From Dermatemys mawii (lineage: Eukaryota; Chordata; Testudines; Dermatemydidae), in contig ML677334.1 of assembly GCA_007922305.1 (NCBI GenBank), positions 60,366,858-60,430,857 of the forward strand: a stretch of DNA of 64,000 nt, given 5' to 3'. The position numbers were made by a program, and so were the translations under genes. Positions 12,501 to 21,844 of the stretch are shown in pieces (position 1 is the first letter of the stretch; each line of letters begins with the position of its first letter). The notes beneath the pieces are model-generated. The model searched no databases. It was not told the DNA's origin and saw only the letters and a program-made list of their open reading frames with translations.

Positions 12501-15500
12501 CTGTTTTCCCTGTATGGTGCATTATGCCCTGATCCTGCAAACACTTATGTTTGCAGGATCAGGGCATAATGCACCATACAGGGAAAACAATAAAAATTAT
12601 TATACACAAACTGCTATCATAATCACTAAGGAAACAAACAAAAAAAACCAATACAAAACAAGTTTGTCCCTCAAATATCTTTCAGTTGTATTATTTTAGT
12701 TGTTATCTATAACAGATTAATATTTTCAAACAGAAATGTGATTTTTAAGTTGACAGTTTTGCTTCAAAGAACAGCAATTAAATTGGAAATAAAGATGCAT
12801 TCTGTGATTGTCCTCAAAATCCAGGGTATCTTCCAACACCAATTAAGGAATGGTACCTTTAATTAAAGTAATTTGGTCAAAGGAGATCAGGACTAATTTG
12901 TGAGCAGAAAAAAACCTTTATTACTACAGAATTAAATCACCAAACCTCCCTTGTTATGGTAGACTTTAACTCAAAAATCTCTACGCTTAGAAATAAGGAA
13001 GAACAGTAAAGTATGTTTTACCTTAATAAGAAGCTCCAGAGCTGGAATTTTACATTTTGCAGCCTTTTCTTTTGTGTAAACGCTAATACAAGTTAGCTAC
13101 ATTAGGAAAAAAATACACTATAATAATAATCATTAACAGGATGGAAGATTTAAAAACATTTAAATAATTTAAGATACTTCTTTAAAATACCTTTCCCCAA
13201 TAATTTTAGTTATTTTACAATGTTTAAAATGTACAAAACCCAAGAGTAAAAATACACAGCTTCTCATACAAAGCCAATGCAGATTAGAATAAATATTCAC
13301 CCAAAGAATAGCAATATTAACCCATCGCATGACTACCTCATATCCCTCAACACAAACCCAAACGAAAAAATTGGTTTTGCAGTGTGTCCTAAGAGTTAGC
13401 AAATCCAAGTTTCGGTAAACCTAGGGGGAAGTAAATTTTAGAGTAAAAAGACCCCACACAGCAAATCATCTGCCACTAGTCCCCTTTCCTTTTAAGCAGG
13501 AGACTATTACCACAAGCTCAGAAAGTACAGTGGCACAAACATCTCCAATTAAATGGATACTTCTGAGCAGTTTAGACTCTTAGGGCAGCCTACACTGCAA
13601 TTAGACATCCACAGCTGACCTATGCCAGATGACTTAGGGTTGCGGGGCTCAGGCTAAGGTGCTGTTTAACTCTGGTGTAGACATTCTGGCGCAGGCTGCA
13701 GCACAAGCCCTGGGACCCTTCCACCTCACAGGGTCCTAAAGTCTGGGCTCTAGCCAGAGACTGCATGTCTATACCACTATGAAACAGCATGTCTATACCA
13801 CTATGAAACAGCCCTTAGTCTGAGCCCCAGAAGCCCAAGTCAGCTAGCATGAACTAGCCATGGGTTTTTAAGTGCACTGTAGACATACCATAAGGGATGC
13901 ATTTTCAAAAATGAGGAGGACCAACAGTATACACTGACTTCAAAGTATGACAGATACTCAATTTCTCTGAAAAAACAGGCCATAAAAAAAGTCACTTCAA
14001 AGGTTACAAACTTGAGCAGAAAGATTCAAAATATTGTATTATTTCAAATCAAATATTTCACTGGTACAACGTTACAAAAAAAACACCACCACCCAAACCC
14101 AGCAAAATACCATTTTTTGAGAGAGAGAAAAATATATTCTAACCCTGCTGGCTCCAAAATACTTGAACAAATATGACCAAAGTATACTAACATTTTCAAT
14201 GTCACCAGTGCATTAATATGTAAGCCAAAATTACTCTTCAGTTTTAGCTCTATTAGAAACATTGGGCTGGAGGGATGAATTGCATAAAGGAAAGCCAGAA
14301 ACCTGATATTAGTCATATTTTTATATATCTTTCACGTTTAAATTAAAAACACTGCAGAACTGTTAAAAGTATTTGGCAGAGATTTTTAAAAATAAATTTT
14401 CCTTCACTTACCTTAATATCATGGGCATAAGGATGAACTCGCTGACCAATCTTTTCCAGAAAAGCACAGAGAAATTTTAAGGCTTCTTCCCTGCACTCTC
14501 GAAACTGAAAAAAACAAAGTTCCTTTTTAGAAATGAAAGCCTGTATACTCTCACTTAGCAATGAAAAATATTGCAACAGTTCTTTAAAAGAAAAAATCAC
14601 AACAAATTTTATCAACTTACTTCCTCAATGCTGAGAGACTTGCGGACAAACACAAGTAAACCATTATCTTTGGAAAACACCAGTGAAGTTTGCAATGCTG
14701 TAGGAAGAGCAAAGAAAGCATCAAACTATTTCTTTGTTATTTATACTCTATTTTCAAACAAGTGGCTCCTAGAACCTGATCATCAGATAATATTGATCAG
14801 GTTATTCAGGATGTCGGCTTTTAAAGATAAAGAAAAATGCAACTAATGCAACTAGAAACTAAAAAAAAATGCAACTAATTATTTTCATTGCTACAGAAGG
14901 ACATGATTTTGCAGTCTCTATTCACATAAATATTCCCACTGAAGCCAAAAGGGCCAGTCACATGAATTAGGGCTGCAGGACTGAACCCTAAATTCTGTTT
15001 GTAACATGTTCAGTTCACATATGCTCAAACCTCAGGTTCATTCCAACTCTGCTTGGCACAGAACCAGGGATTAGAGAAAGCTGACTTTACACCACCTTTG
15101 TACCTCCCAATCCTGAAGCCAGAACCATCACAGCAACATCAGGTCTGCAATGACCCCAAAGGGTAACCGATCAATTATATTTTAATCAGTGAGTACGAGG
15201 AGACACTATCCATATTAACATTTGAAGCCATGTTGCTCCTATCCAGAGATATTTTTAAATAAATTTCCTGCCAAAAAGGTGCTACCATGATTTCAAATGT
15301 CAGAGTAGACAGGACCAACAAGGTCAACAAGTCTTGATTTTCATCTAGTAAAACTATGAGGAGTCTAGACAGGAACATAGTATTTTACATGCCAGATCAG
15401 ATCGATGATCCAACAAAGTCCACTATACCACTTCTAATGATGGACAATACCCAATGCTTCAGAAACACATTAAACCTCTTCCACAGTCAAGTGTTATTAA

Positions 15501-18500
15501 TCCTAAAAATTATTCTGCCCTTTTAAAAATCCAAATACAGAATTTAATCCGATAGTCCTTTTGGCAGTGAATTCCACAGAATAACTACATGCGACGTGAA
15601 ATAGTATTTCATTTCTTCTATTACACCTGCCACTAACGAACTTCTTGAAGAACTTCATGTAGTTCAAAAGTTTGTCTCTTTCACCAAGAGAAGTTGGTCC
15701 AGTGAAAGCCATTACCTCACCCAATTTGTGTGTCTCATGTTGTGGGGTCAACACGACTACAACACCACCACAAACAACTAATTAATTTGTTTAATTTCTA
15801 AACCTAACAGCTGTTACATAAAACAACAGCAATTAGATAAATCAGACTGCTTAAAACTTCCTCTTAACAGTTCATAACAAATATGATCCTCAGTAAAGAG
15901 TAGAGTGAACTGAGAAGCATGAATACACAGCAGAGGAAGTGAAGTAGTAAGTTTCCAACATCTGCAGCAACACTGCCAGTTGTAGATGCGGCAGTTGGGG
16001 CACAATTTTAGGGTCAGATTCTGCCATCCTGCCTCATAAGTAGTACTTTTCTCATGGGTACTGTCAGTGAACCCAAACTGCCACATAAGGTATTCCACAA
16101 TGTAAGAGTGACGGGAGTTTGCCTTTTTAAATGAGTCTCAACACAAGTTTTATGTAACAGATCTGATACTTTTGTGATCTACGCTCCTAATCCTTGTCTT
16201 AATGATAAGGCACTTTTCTGGTCCCTAGTGCACTGATACTGCCTGCCTTTTATTCCACTTCTCCAGACCAAAGTCATGCTGTAGGAAACGCAGCTATGGA
16301 CAGTGGCAGCATGTTCACAGTTGAATAGAAATGTCAGGAACCACGGCCCTGATTTTCACTGTTTTACACCTTGTGTATTCACTTACACCCATGCAAAGAA
16401 AGTACAAAATGAAGGATGAAATGTTATGAACTCAGAAGGCAGCATTCTAAACTCATTTTGCACCAGTGTAAATGACTACACAAGGTGCAAAATAGTGGAG
16501 AATCAGGCTCCACTGAAGTGCAACCACTGAACTTTAAAAACAAGAACAAAGCACACAGGACTACAAGGGACCCCCTGGGTAACTGAGTCCAGTCATCTGC
16601 TTTTGCAGGCAACCCCTTCATATAATCACAAACATAGCAAACTCCATCTTAAACTAGTTAGGTTGTTTGCCCTCGTTGTTCTTGACTACTGGTAGACTAG
16701 TTGGTAGACTATTCTAGAACCTTACTCCTTTAATGGTTAGAAACCTTCTTCTAACTTCCAGCCTAAATTTATTTATAGCCAGTGTATCCCCATTTGTTGT
16801 TATACAAACATTGTCCTTTAGCTAAATTGCTCTTCTCCCACCCTTGTGTTAACCCCTACCTACTGTATTTGTAGAGACCAAGCAAATTCCCACTTAGGCT
16901 CTCTTTTGCTAGGTTTAAGAGAGCGTGGCTTGTTTGTCTCCTCCCCGAAAACAGGCTCTATATTTACCTAACCTAACTAGTAGCTCATCTCTGCGCCTGC
17001 TCCAGTTTAAATTCATCATCACTGAATGTGGGTGACCAGAATTGTACATGATATTCCAGATGAGGCCTTATAGGGCATTGTTTAATGGTATTAATACTTC
17101 TCCAGCTCTACTGGAAATGCCTCAGGATATATCTCAGAATCCCAGTAGCCTTTTTCACAGCCACATTACATTAGTCATCCCGTGATCAATTTACACACCC
17201 AGGTCTTTCTCCTCCTCTGTCATTTCCAACTGATGAGCCTCCAAGATAGGGAAAAAATTCCAGTCCTCTAAGCCATCCCATTCTCGTATAATAATCCAAT
17301 CCTCTGTATTGACAATGCCTCCTGACTTTGTGTCATCAGCAAATTTCATTTGTACACTATTACTTTTTGTGCCATGATCATTAATGAAAATATAAATAAA
17401 TCAGTTCCAAGACAGACCCTTGAGGAATGCCACTAGTAACCTCCCTCCAGCCCATAGTTCTCTTTTCAACACGAGCTGCTGATTCTCCTTTAGCCGCTCC
17501 TTATGCATTTTACAGTTCCTGTACTAAATTACCATTTTCTCTAACTTCACTAATAATTTCCCATGTTGTATCATGTCAATGCTTTACTGAAGCTTAAATA
17601 GATTAGGTCTACTGCATTTCCCTCATCTGAAACAATCAGTTATCAGTTTAAAATTGATGATATTCCAAGTAGATCAGTGGTTCTCAAACTTATTGGTTCG
17701 ATAACCCCTTTTTGCTCTGCTGTGTCCTCTTGCGCTTCAGATATGTCCGCTGAAATGCCACCGAATTGAACTCTTCTGGTTTTGGCGGCATTTCGACAGA
17801 CATGCAGCTTTCGTCTCTCTGTCCATCAAAATGCCATCGATAGTGGAAGCTTGCACTTCAGAGGTTTTTTGGCAGACTCACTCACATGTTTGGAGCTTCT
17901 GTCAAAATGTCACCGAAGGCGTCGGCAGCTCACGACCACCCTGGAATGGGCCTGCGACCCCCAGGGGGGTCACAACCTCCAGTTTGAGAACCATTGATGT
18001 ATATGAATCCTAATCCTCACTCAGTCCTCAAGGAGAGACCTCAAGAAGGAGACCTGCTGCAGCAAAACTACAGGGGTCTCTGAGGCTGTCCCTGCCCTGC
18101 AACTCTGTCCAGCCTGGCTGATGTCAGAGTCTCTCTGTGAGGTCACTGCCTCTCAAACACTTTTGCCCAATAGGCTGAGGTCTTGCAAAAGGCCTTTGTG
18201 ATGTCACTGCCACATCCACCCCTCCCCTGCAAAGCTGATGTTGTGCCCCTTGTCAGCCTCTTTGGACGTTTGAGTTGCTTCCCCTGGATCTAACCACTCA
18301 ATGACTGTTGAGCCCGGGGATCAAGCCAGCTACACAGTAAAGCATCAGACGCTGCTCCCAATGCCACACTCAGTTTTTCATAAATTAGTAGACTTTAAGG
18401 TGAGAAGGGATCACTAGAGTATCTAATCTGAGCCCCTGCATATCCTAGCCCTCAATATATCACAATAGTTAAGTTTTGATCAAAGCAAGTAGTCTTCATT

Positions 18501-20701
18501 AGAAGACATCAAGAGATGGAGAATGCACCACTTCCTCTGGCAGTTTGTTCCAAAGGCGAATCATCCTCACTGTTAAATATCTGTGCCTTATTTCTAATAT
18601 GAATTCGTCTGTTTCCACCTTCCAGTCACTGGGTCTTGTTATGCCTTTCTCTGCAAGATTAAAGAGCCCTTTAAAACCCAGTATTTTCTCTCCATGAAAG
18701 TACTTAAAAGACACTTTAAAAATGTCACCTCTTGACCTTCCCTTCTGACAAGCTAAACAGGTTGAGTTCTTTCAGTGGCTTACAAGAAGGCATTTTTCCT
18801 ACGATGGACTCTTGTCTTCCTCTCTAGTGACCTCCAGTGCCAAAGACACTACCCATCCCAGCCCATTGAAGGAAGAGCTTTTGTCTCCATTCCCTCAGTC
18901 TTCCTATGATAGCTGCTCCTTGGCAGTTTCTTTGTCAGATTTTTCTGGTTTTGGTGATTGTATTCTTCCATTCCCATTGGTGGCTACACAGTGGGAGGAG
19001 CCCTTGCTCCACCCCTGGCCACCTTAACCTAGTGTTTCCTGTGCCTAGAATTCAGTTGGCACCAGGTGGATTAAACCGAACGGACCAACTGTCTCTAAGG
19101 CTCTTACCTTCTAAACAGAGATATTTGTTTTCTAGCAAAATGAGCAGTGGGAAAGGAGAAAACTCCAGAGAGTTTTCTCCTCATGCTCAAATACATGAAT
19201 CCTAATTTTCACTCAGTCCTCAAGGAGAAACCTTGAGATGGAGACTTGATGCAGCAAAACCACGGGGGGTCTCTGAGACTGCCCCTCCCCTGCACCTCTG
19301 TCCCGACTCGGGCTGATGTCAGGGTCTGTGAGGTCACCGCCTCCCAAACGCTTTTGCCCTATAGGCTAAGGACCTGCAAAAGGCCTTTGTGATGTCACTG
19401 CAGGCTGAATGTGGCCTGTAGTTTGCCCGCCCCTGCCCCAAATAACTGCTAAGGTTCAATGGGGTGCAGGGTCTGCAAGCTAGGATTAGAGTTCAAAAAT
19501 CAAAAAGGTAGAGCTCCTTGATCTAGCATTAAACAGCACAGAGCTCCTGGGGCTAGGGTTCAATAGGATATAGGCGCGCTCTGACCCAGGCTCTGGTTAG
19601 CATTGGACTGGGTTAGAACGGCGGCTGGTAAGGCTGCACAGAACAGATGGAAACAGTCTTATATAGCGTATCATCATGATAAGGAAGACAAGGTTTATAA
19701 CAACAAAAAAAAAATCACAGAGCTCTCTAAAGCTAGTCAAAGTTTTCTGAGTGGTCACGCTGCAAAGACCGGGGAGCGCAAGAAGAAAAGAGCAACCTCC
19801 AGCAAGCGTGCTCCGCAGCACCAAATACACAGTGGGCTGCACTGGATGCCCCAGGCACGGTCAGCCTTGGCACAGCAAACCACACGGGAACCTGCTCAGC
19901 TAGCTCCAGAGACGGCAGGGTCACCCCAAACCCTCATCAACTGGCTTGGGGATGAGGGAGCTCCCGGTACCCGCAGCGCAGCGGCTCGCTCCCATTCTGG
20001 GTCCCTCCCACACAGCAGGGAGCTGACGCTGGCGAGGCAGCGGGATGCGCAGCGTGCAGCACTACGCGGTCAGGGCTGAAAAGCGCCTCTCGCTCCCCTA
20101 CAAGACGCATCCCCTCCGCATCCACCGTGTCTCCCCAGGTTCAACACAGGAAGCTCCCCGGGGGCTACTGGGAGCGGAGCGGCGGGTCTGGGGCTCTGCA
20201 GAGCGTTTCGCAGGCTAACTGGGGGAGGACGACACAAGAACTGGGGACTCGGTTCCCTGCCCCCATGCACAGGCCGGGACCCGCTTCTCCGGTCAAAACG
20301 GGCGGCACAAAGCCCCTCTACCAGGCGCTGCTGCGTGGGGCGGGCACAGGCCGCGCCAGCCACGGGCACAATGGCCAAGGACCGAGTGGGGCTCACTGAG
20401 AGCCATGAGCCCCCCGTCACCACCGGCCAGGCGCCTGACAGCCCTTCCCGGGTATGGGCTGAGCGCGCCCCGCCCCAGCACGCCCAGGGCCGCGGCTCCC
20501 CTCGTTACTGCCGCGCAGCTCACACGCACCGCGGGCGCCGTCCCCGGTGCTGGTCACGCACGCCTCCCCCACGCTGCGGATGAGGTGGTAGCCGCGCAGG
20601 GCGGCAGTGCCGGGGTCCGGGTCCTGCAGCGCGCAGAACAGCTGGTGCAGGGAGCCCTGGATGCCGCCGCCACCGCCGCCCACGGGCAGAGCCGCAGCCA
20701 T
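3364..20701 (-). CDS. PRKDC: PRKDC, DNA-PK catalytic subunit, 5' part (13 coding exons)
   Basis: DNA-PKcs is the giant PI3K-like Ser/Thr kinase that joins Ku on broken DNA ends in non-homologous end joining in the nucleus. Coding exons on the minus strand are 20701-20530, 14697-14621, 14504-14412, 13096-13022, 11932-11824, 10457-10345, 9874-9775, 9157-9102, 9031-9001, 6442-6285, 6072-5926, 4889-4725 and 3532-3364. All have AG acceptors and GT donors and join in frame to about 488 residues. Segments such as [48 protein letters not shown] and IDSFPQYS match the N-terminal HEAT-repeat solenoid of vertebrate DNA-PKcs. The human protein has about 4,100 residues, so only the N-terminal eighth is here; FAT and kinase domains are off-window. 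It shares its promoter region with MCM4. Confidence 0.96.
4725..4889 (-). CDS. PRKDC: PRKDC coding exon 12
   Basis: Acceptor TAAAG|CCTTG and donor GATACA|GTAAGT. Encodes [20 protein letters not shown], then [14 protein letters not shown]. Confidence 0.95.
4980..5925. other. PRKDC intron 11, no recognisable element
   Basis: AT-rich intron sequence between exons 12 and 11. A short patch at 5685-5750 starts with a gatcctgcaag motif typical of an old short interspersed repeat. Nothing else stands out. Confidence 0.4.
5926..6072 (-). CDS. PRKDC: PRKDC coding exon 11
   Basis: Acceptor TGCAG|ATTTC and donor CTGCG|GTATGG. Encodes [20 protein letters not shown] and then [17 protein letters not shown], nearly identical to mammalian DNA-PKcs. 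Confidence 0.96.
6285..6442 (-). CDS. PRKDC: PRKDC coding exon 10
   Basis: Acceptor TACAG|CTGGT and donor GACAG|GTACTG. Encodes [20 protein letters not shown], then [23 protein letters not shown]-repeat region. Confidence 0.95.
6990..7500. repeat. C/T-rich degenerate tract in PRKDC intron 9
   Basis: About 500 bp dominated by C and T on the plus strand (purine-rich in the PRKDC transcript). Loose recurrences of ccccat, ttccttcc and cagaattctg suggest a decayed tandem array. The ORFs across it are low-complexity and not credible genes. Confidence 0.5.
7775..8640 (+). repeat. LTR-like interspersed repeat
   Basis: The segment includes tgtgaggtatcatctgaaaa, a later AATAAA (8471-8476) and a terminal run of unique-looking sequence. 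I recognise the opening motif as a common LTR-like repeat of turtle genomes. No coding remnant is visible. The boundaries are approximate and the class is uncertain. Confidence 0.45.
9001..9031 (-). CDS. PRKDC: PRKDC coding exon 9 (31-nt micro-exon)
   Basis: Acceptor TACAG|GTTGA and donor CTAG|GTAAGA. Only 31 nt, encoding [10 protein letters not shown], which matches human ([10 protein letters not shown]) and restores the frame into exon 10. Confidence 0.92.
9102..9157 (-). CDS. PRKDC: PRKDC coding exon 8
   Basis: Acceptor TACAG|ATCCA and donor CACAG|GTAGAA. Encodes [19 protein letters not shown], joined in phase 1 to exon 7. Confidence 0.94.
9694..9764. repeat. Compound (TA)n/(CA)n microsatellite
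   Basis: Alternating blocks of atatat and acacac, ending about 9 bases from the PRKDC exon 7 donor (9774-9773). In the transcript sense it reads as UG and UA repeats immediately downstream of the donor. Confidence 0.95.
9775..9874 (-). CDS. PRKDC: PRKDC coding exon 7
   Basis: Acceptor TTCAG|ATGAC; weak donor GAAG|GTGCAG. Encodes [20 protein letters not shown] and then [12 protein letters not shown] repeats begin about 15 bases into the following intron. Confidence 0.95.
10345..10457 (-). CDS. PRKDC: PRKDC coding exon 6
   Basis: Acceptor TTTAG|TACTG and donor CACAG|GTATGA. Encodes [15 protein letters not shown], then [12 protein letters not shown]. Confidence 0.95.
11354..11768. mobile_element. 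Tigger/pogo-like miniature DNA transposon
   Basis: The ends are inverted: CAATAGACCTCAGAGTTA near 11354 and TAACTCTGAGGTTCAACTA near 11768, each next to TA. The interior holds long T and A runs and a diverged inverted structure. This matches the non-autonomous Tc1/mariner-Tigger pattern. It lies in PRKDC intron 5. Confidence 0.6.
11824..11932 (-). CDS. PRKDC: PRKDC coding exon 5
   Basis: Acceptor TCCAG|TTGCT and donor CACAG|GTGAGC. Encodes [20 protein letters not shown] and then FYGELAA, as in DNA-PKcs. Ends in phase 1. Confidence 0.95.
12502..12589. repeat. Perfect 42-bp inverted repeat (hairpin) with 4-nt loop
   Basis: Left arm 12502-12543 and right arm 12548-12589 are exact reverse complements, and the loop is ctta. 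The arms contain the ccctgatcctgcaaacact motif of an old interspersed family also seen near 33770. It lies in PRKDC intron 4. Confidence 0.93.
13022..13096 (-). CDS. PRKDC: PRKDC coding exon 4
   Basis: Acceptor TGTAG|CTAAC and donor TTAAG|GTAAAA. Encodes [20 protein letters not shown] and then ELLIK. Too short for an ORF scan but unmistakable. Confidence 0.95.
13583..13889. mobile_element. PIF/Harbinger-type MITE with internal 24-bp duplication
   Basis: Starts after TTA with GGGCAGCCTACACTGCAATT and ends GCACTGTAGACATACC, an imperfect terminal inverted repeat typical of turtle TTA/TAA-target MITEs. A 24-bp unit is perfectly duplicated in tandem at 13763-13786 and 13787-13810. It lies in PRKDC intron 3. 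Confidence 0.62.
14412..14504 (-). CDS. PRKDC: PRKDC coding exon 3
   Basis: Acceptor TTCAG|TTTCG and donor TTAAG|GTAAGT. Encodes [20 protein letters not shown] and then HPYAHDIK. Phase 0 at both ends. Confidence 0.96.
14621..14697 (-). CDS. PRKDC: PRKDC coding exon 2
   Basis: Acceptor TACAG|CATTG and donor GAA|GTAAGT. Encodes [20 protein letters not shown], closely matching vertebrate DNA-PKcs. Joins exon 1 in phase 1 after a 5.8-kb intron. Confidence 0.95.
15365..15485 (-). mobile_element. CR1 LINE 3'-end fragment (diverged)
   Basis: Patches such as ccagatcagatcgatgatcc and gacaatacccaatgcttcag resemble the reverse complement of the CR1 3' region. Highly diverged; PRKDC intron 1. Confidence 0.45.
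16540..17620 (-). mobile_element. CR1/L3-type LINE fragment (RT C-terminus and 3' region)
   Basis: Read on the minus strand, patches match the C-terminal reverse-transcriptase region of CR1/L3 LINEs (about 17000-17110). These are followed by the characteristic ggctggaagttagaagaagg segment near 16770. Frameshifted and interrupted. PRKDC intron 1. Confidence 0.6.
17675..17996. mobile_element. hAT-type MITE
   Basis: Ends are CAGTGGTTCTCAAACT and AGTTTGAGAACCATTG (inverted). Flanking octamers aagtagat and atgtatat match at 6 of 8 positions, a decayed target-site duplication. About 322 bp, no coding capacity. Confidence 0.75.
18000..18222. repeat. Direct repeat copy A
   Basis: Starts atgaatcctaat and ends aggcctttgtgatgtcactg. 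A homologous copy in the same orientation lies at about 19194-19401. They share ctcagtcctcaaggaga, gatgtcag and cttttgccc among other blocks. Family unknown; the pair flanks about 1 kb that contains a CR1 fragment. Confidence 0.8.
18385..18800 (-). mobile_element. CR1 LINE fragment with pol C-terminus
   Basis: A minus-strand frame at 18499-18714 ends with [20 protein letters not shown] and then [14 protein letters not shown]. This closely follows the CR1 reverse-transcriptase C-terminal pattern (RLDIRKKFFTVRVVRHWNRL, LPxEVVxAPSLxVF). The sequence at 18395-18470 is the adjoining 3' untranslated region. Confidence 0.82.
19194..19401. repeat. Direct repeat copy B
   Basis: Second copy of the repeat at 18000-18222, visibly similar along its length with small indels. 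Immediately after it, up to 19434, is the right end of a hAT-type MITE (gtttgcccgcccctg). Confidence 0.78.
20530..20701 (-). CDS. PRKDC: PRKDC coding exon 1
   Basis: The start ATG is at 20701-20699, in a CpG island. Residues 1-57 include a six-Gly run, then [15 protein letters not shown], matching the human start region (HQLIRGLGQECV). Donor CGCG|GTGCGT. An in-frame ATG nine codons upstream (20728) is possible, but the chosen start better fits the family's N-terminal length. Confidence 0.88.
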
Positions 20702-21402
20702 AGCGCCCGCAGCGCCGGGCGCAACCAACTCCCTCCGGGGCCTTCCAGGCCACGACCAATCCCGCCGGCCGCGCAGAGGGGACGTGGGACCTTCCCCGGA
20801 TAGGAGTTACGTTGGGCTGAACCAACTGCGCACACTTAGGTGAGTGACTTGCCCAGGCAGAGCCAAGTAACTAAACCCGGCACGGGAGGGAGCTTGACTG
20901 ATTCGGTCTCAGAGAGGAGGAGGGGGAAAGGAGAGGTTGGACTAAACCATTGCGGCCGCAGGGGGTGTTCGTTGCCCCGTCTTCAGTCCGAGACACAGGG
21001 ACACGAACGAGGAAGCTGGTTTCATGCGATGCTACTTCCGCAAATGCAAAACTCCGTTTCGTGTAAATCGGGTAGCTATTAATACAAATCCCCCCCCGCC
21101 CGCGATGGGAATGGACCGTCCTAGGCTCCCAACCAGCGCCTAGCTCTTTCAATAGCTGAACAGAGAAAGTTGGGCGATACCATATGTCACCAGAAAGAGA
21201 GGGGGAACCGTAACTGTGAATCTGATGTAGGCTCTATGTGGGTGATTTCCCGGTATTGTGGAAGAATCGGGCTCTTGTGAGACTTTGCTCTGTCCATGCA
21301 GAGAGTCCCACAGAACCCCTATGGCACGATCGTCCGTACCTGGAACCTAGATGGGTGGTTCCGCCCCCCTTTGTGGGTCGAGTTAGGCTCTCCCGTGCGG
21401 CT

Positions 21403-21407
21403 ATTGG
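21403..21407 (-). promoter_or_regulatory. Inverted CCAAT box (NF-Y type)
   Basis: ATTGG within gctattggtggg, about 100 bp upstream of the inferred MCM4 exon 1 donor and 36 bp upstream of the E2F-like site. NF-Y spacing is typical of cell-cycle promoters. Confidence 0.55.
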
Positions 21408-21431
21408 TGGGAAAACCCGCGAGAGCTCACC

Positions 21432-21437
21432 CACGTG
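21432..21437. promoter_or_regulatory. E-box CACGTG
   Basis: CACGTG inside ccacgtgacc, a good USF/MYC-type E-box, 6 bp from the E2F-like site on the MCM4 side of the CpG island. Confidence 0.55.
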
Positions 21438-21442
21438 ACCGG

Positions 21443-21450
21443 TTTGGCGC
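21443..21450 (+). promoter_or_regulatory. E2F-like site TTTGGCGC
   Basis: Exact match to the TTTSGCGC E2F consensus, just upstream of the inferred MCM4 first exon. MCM genes are classical E2F targets at the G1/S transition, so this is the likely cell-cycle control element. Confidence 0.65.
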
Positions 21451-21459
21451 GGAATTTTC

Positions 21460-21505
21460 TCGGGGTTCACGGGCTGGTTGAAGGTGCTCGCGGAAGAGAA
21501 GCGGG
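21460..21505 (+). other. MCM4: Inferred MCM4 non-coding exon 1
   Basis: The coding start lies in an exon with an acceptor 26 nt before the ATG, so an upstream untranslated exon is needed. The best donor in the CpG island is gaagcggg|gtaagagc with exon end at 21505. The 5' limit is a guess, placed just downstream of the E2F site. Confidence 0.45.
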
Positions 21506-21844
21506 GTAAGAGCGCGAGACGCCGCAACCCCTCCCCCCTCCAATATCTGCGCGCGAAGGGGATCGGGGGGCGGGGGCGTCCCCCTGGGGCTCGCGGCAGG
21601 GCAGGGCCGGGCCGGCTCAGAACATTTTGGCACCTGGGGTGGGGAGCGGAAATGATCCCATCCCCCCCCACCCCCAAACCCGTCCCTCCGGCCAAAACTT
21701 GGACAGGTCTCGGGTCTGTCCTCTCCCCGCACTGCTCTGCCACCCGCCCCAGTGCAGGAGAACTAACCACTGAACGGGCCTTGTTCAAACATTTTAACTA
21801 ACACCTGACTTTCAAACTCCAACCGGAAACTGATAAACTGGAAT

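Larger units (their letters stand above)
20702..21460. promoter_or_regulatory. Bidirectional PRKDC/MCM4 promoter region
   Basis: About 760 bp separate the PRKDC start codon from the inferred MCM4 first exon. No TATA box is placed convincingly on either side. A CCAAT box is at 20756-20760. The MCM4-proximal end carries CCAAT, E-box and E2F motifs (separate entries). The human PRKDC and MCM4 genes are also divergently transcribed from a short shared region; function here is inferred from that synteny. Confidence 0.8.
19930..21620. promoter_or_regulatory. CpG island spanning the PRKDC-MCM4 divergent promoter
   Basis: A G+C-rich, CpG-dense block, in strong contrast to the AT-rich flanks. It covers PRKDC exon 1 and the inferred MCM4 exon 1. 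Long ORFs here in several frames are a by-product of high GC and few stops. Confidence 0.9.

Noticed and set aside
19603..20825. Overlapping long ORFs on both strands (up to 158 codons) around the CpG island
   Set aside because: High GC removes stop codons. Only the PRKDC exon 1 part has homology and correct splice signals.
21234..21801. 184-codon minus-strand ORF and plus-strand counterparts between the two genes
   Set aside because: Pro/Arg/Gly-rich translation without domains, in promoter CpG sequence.
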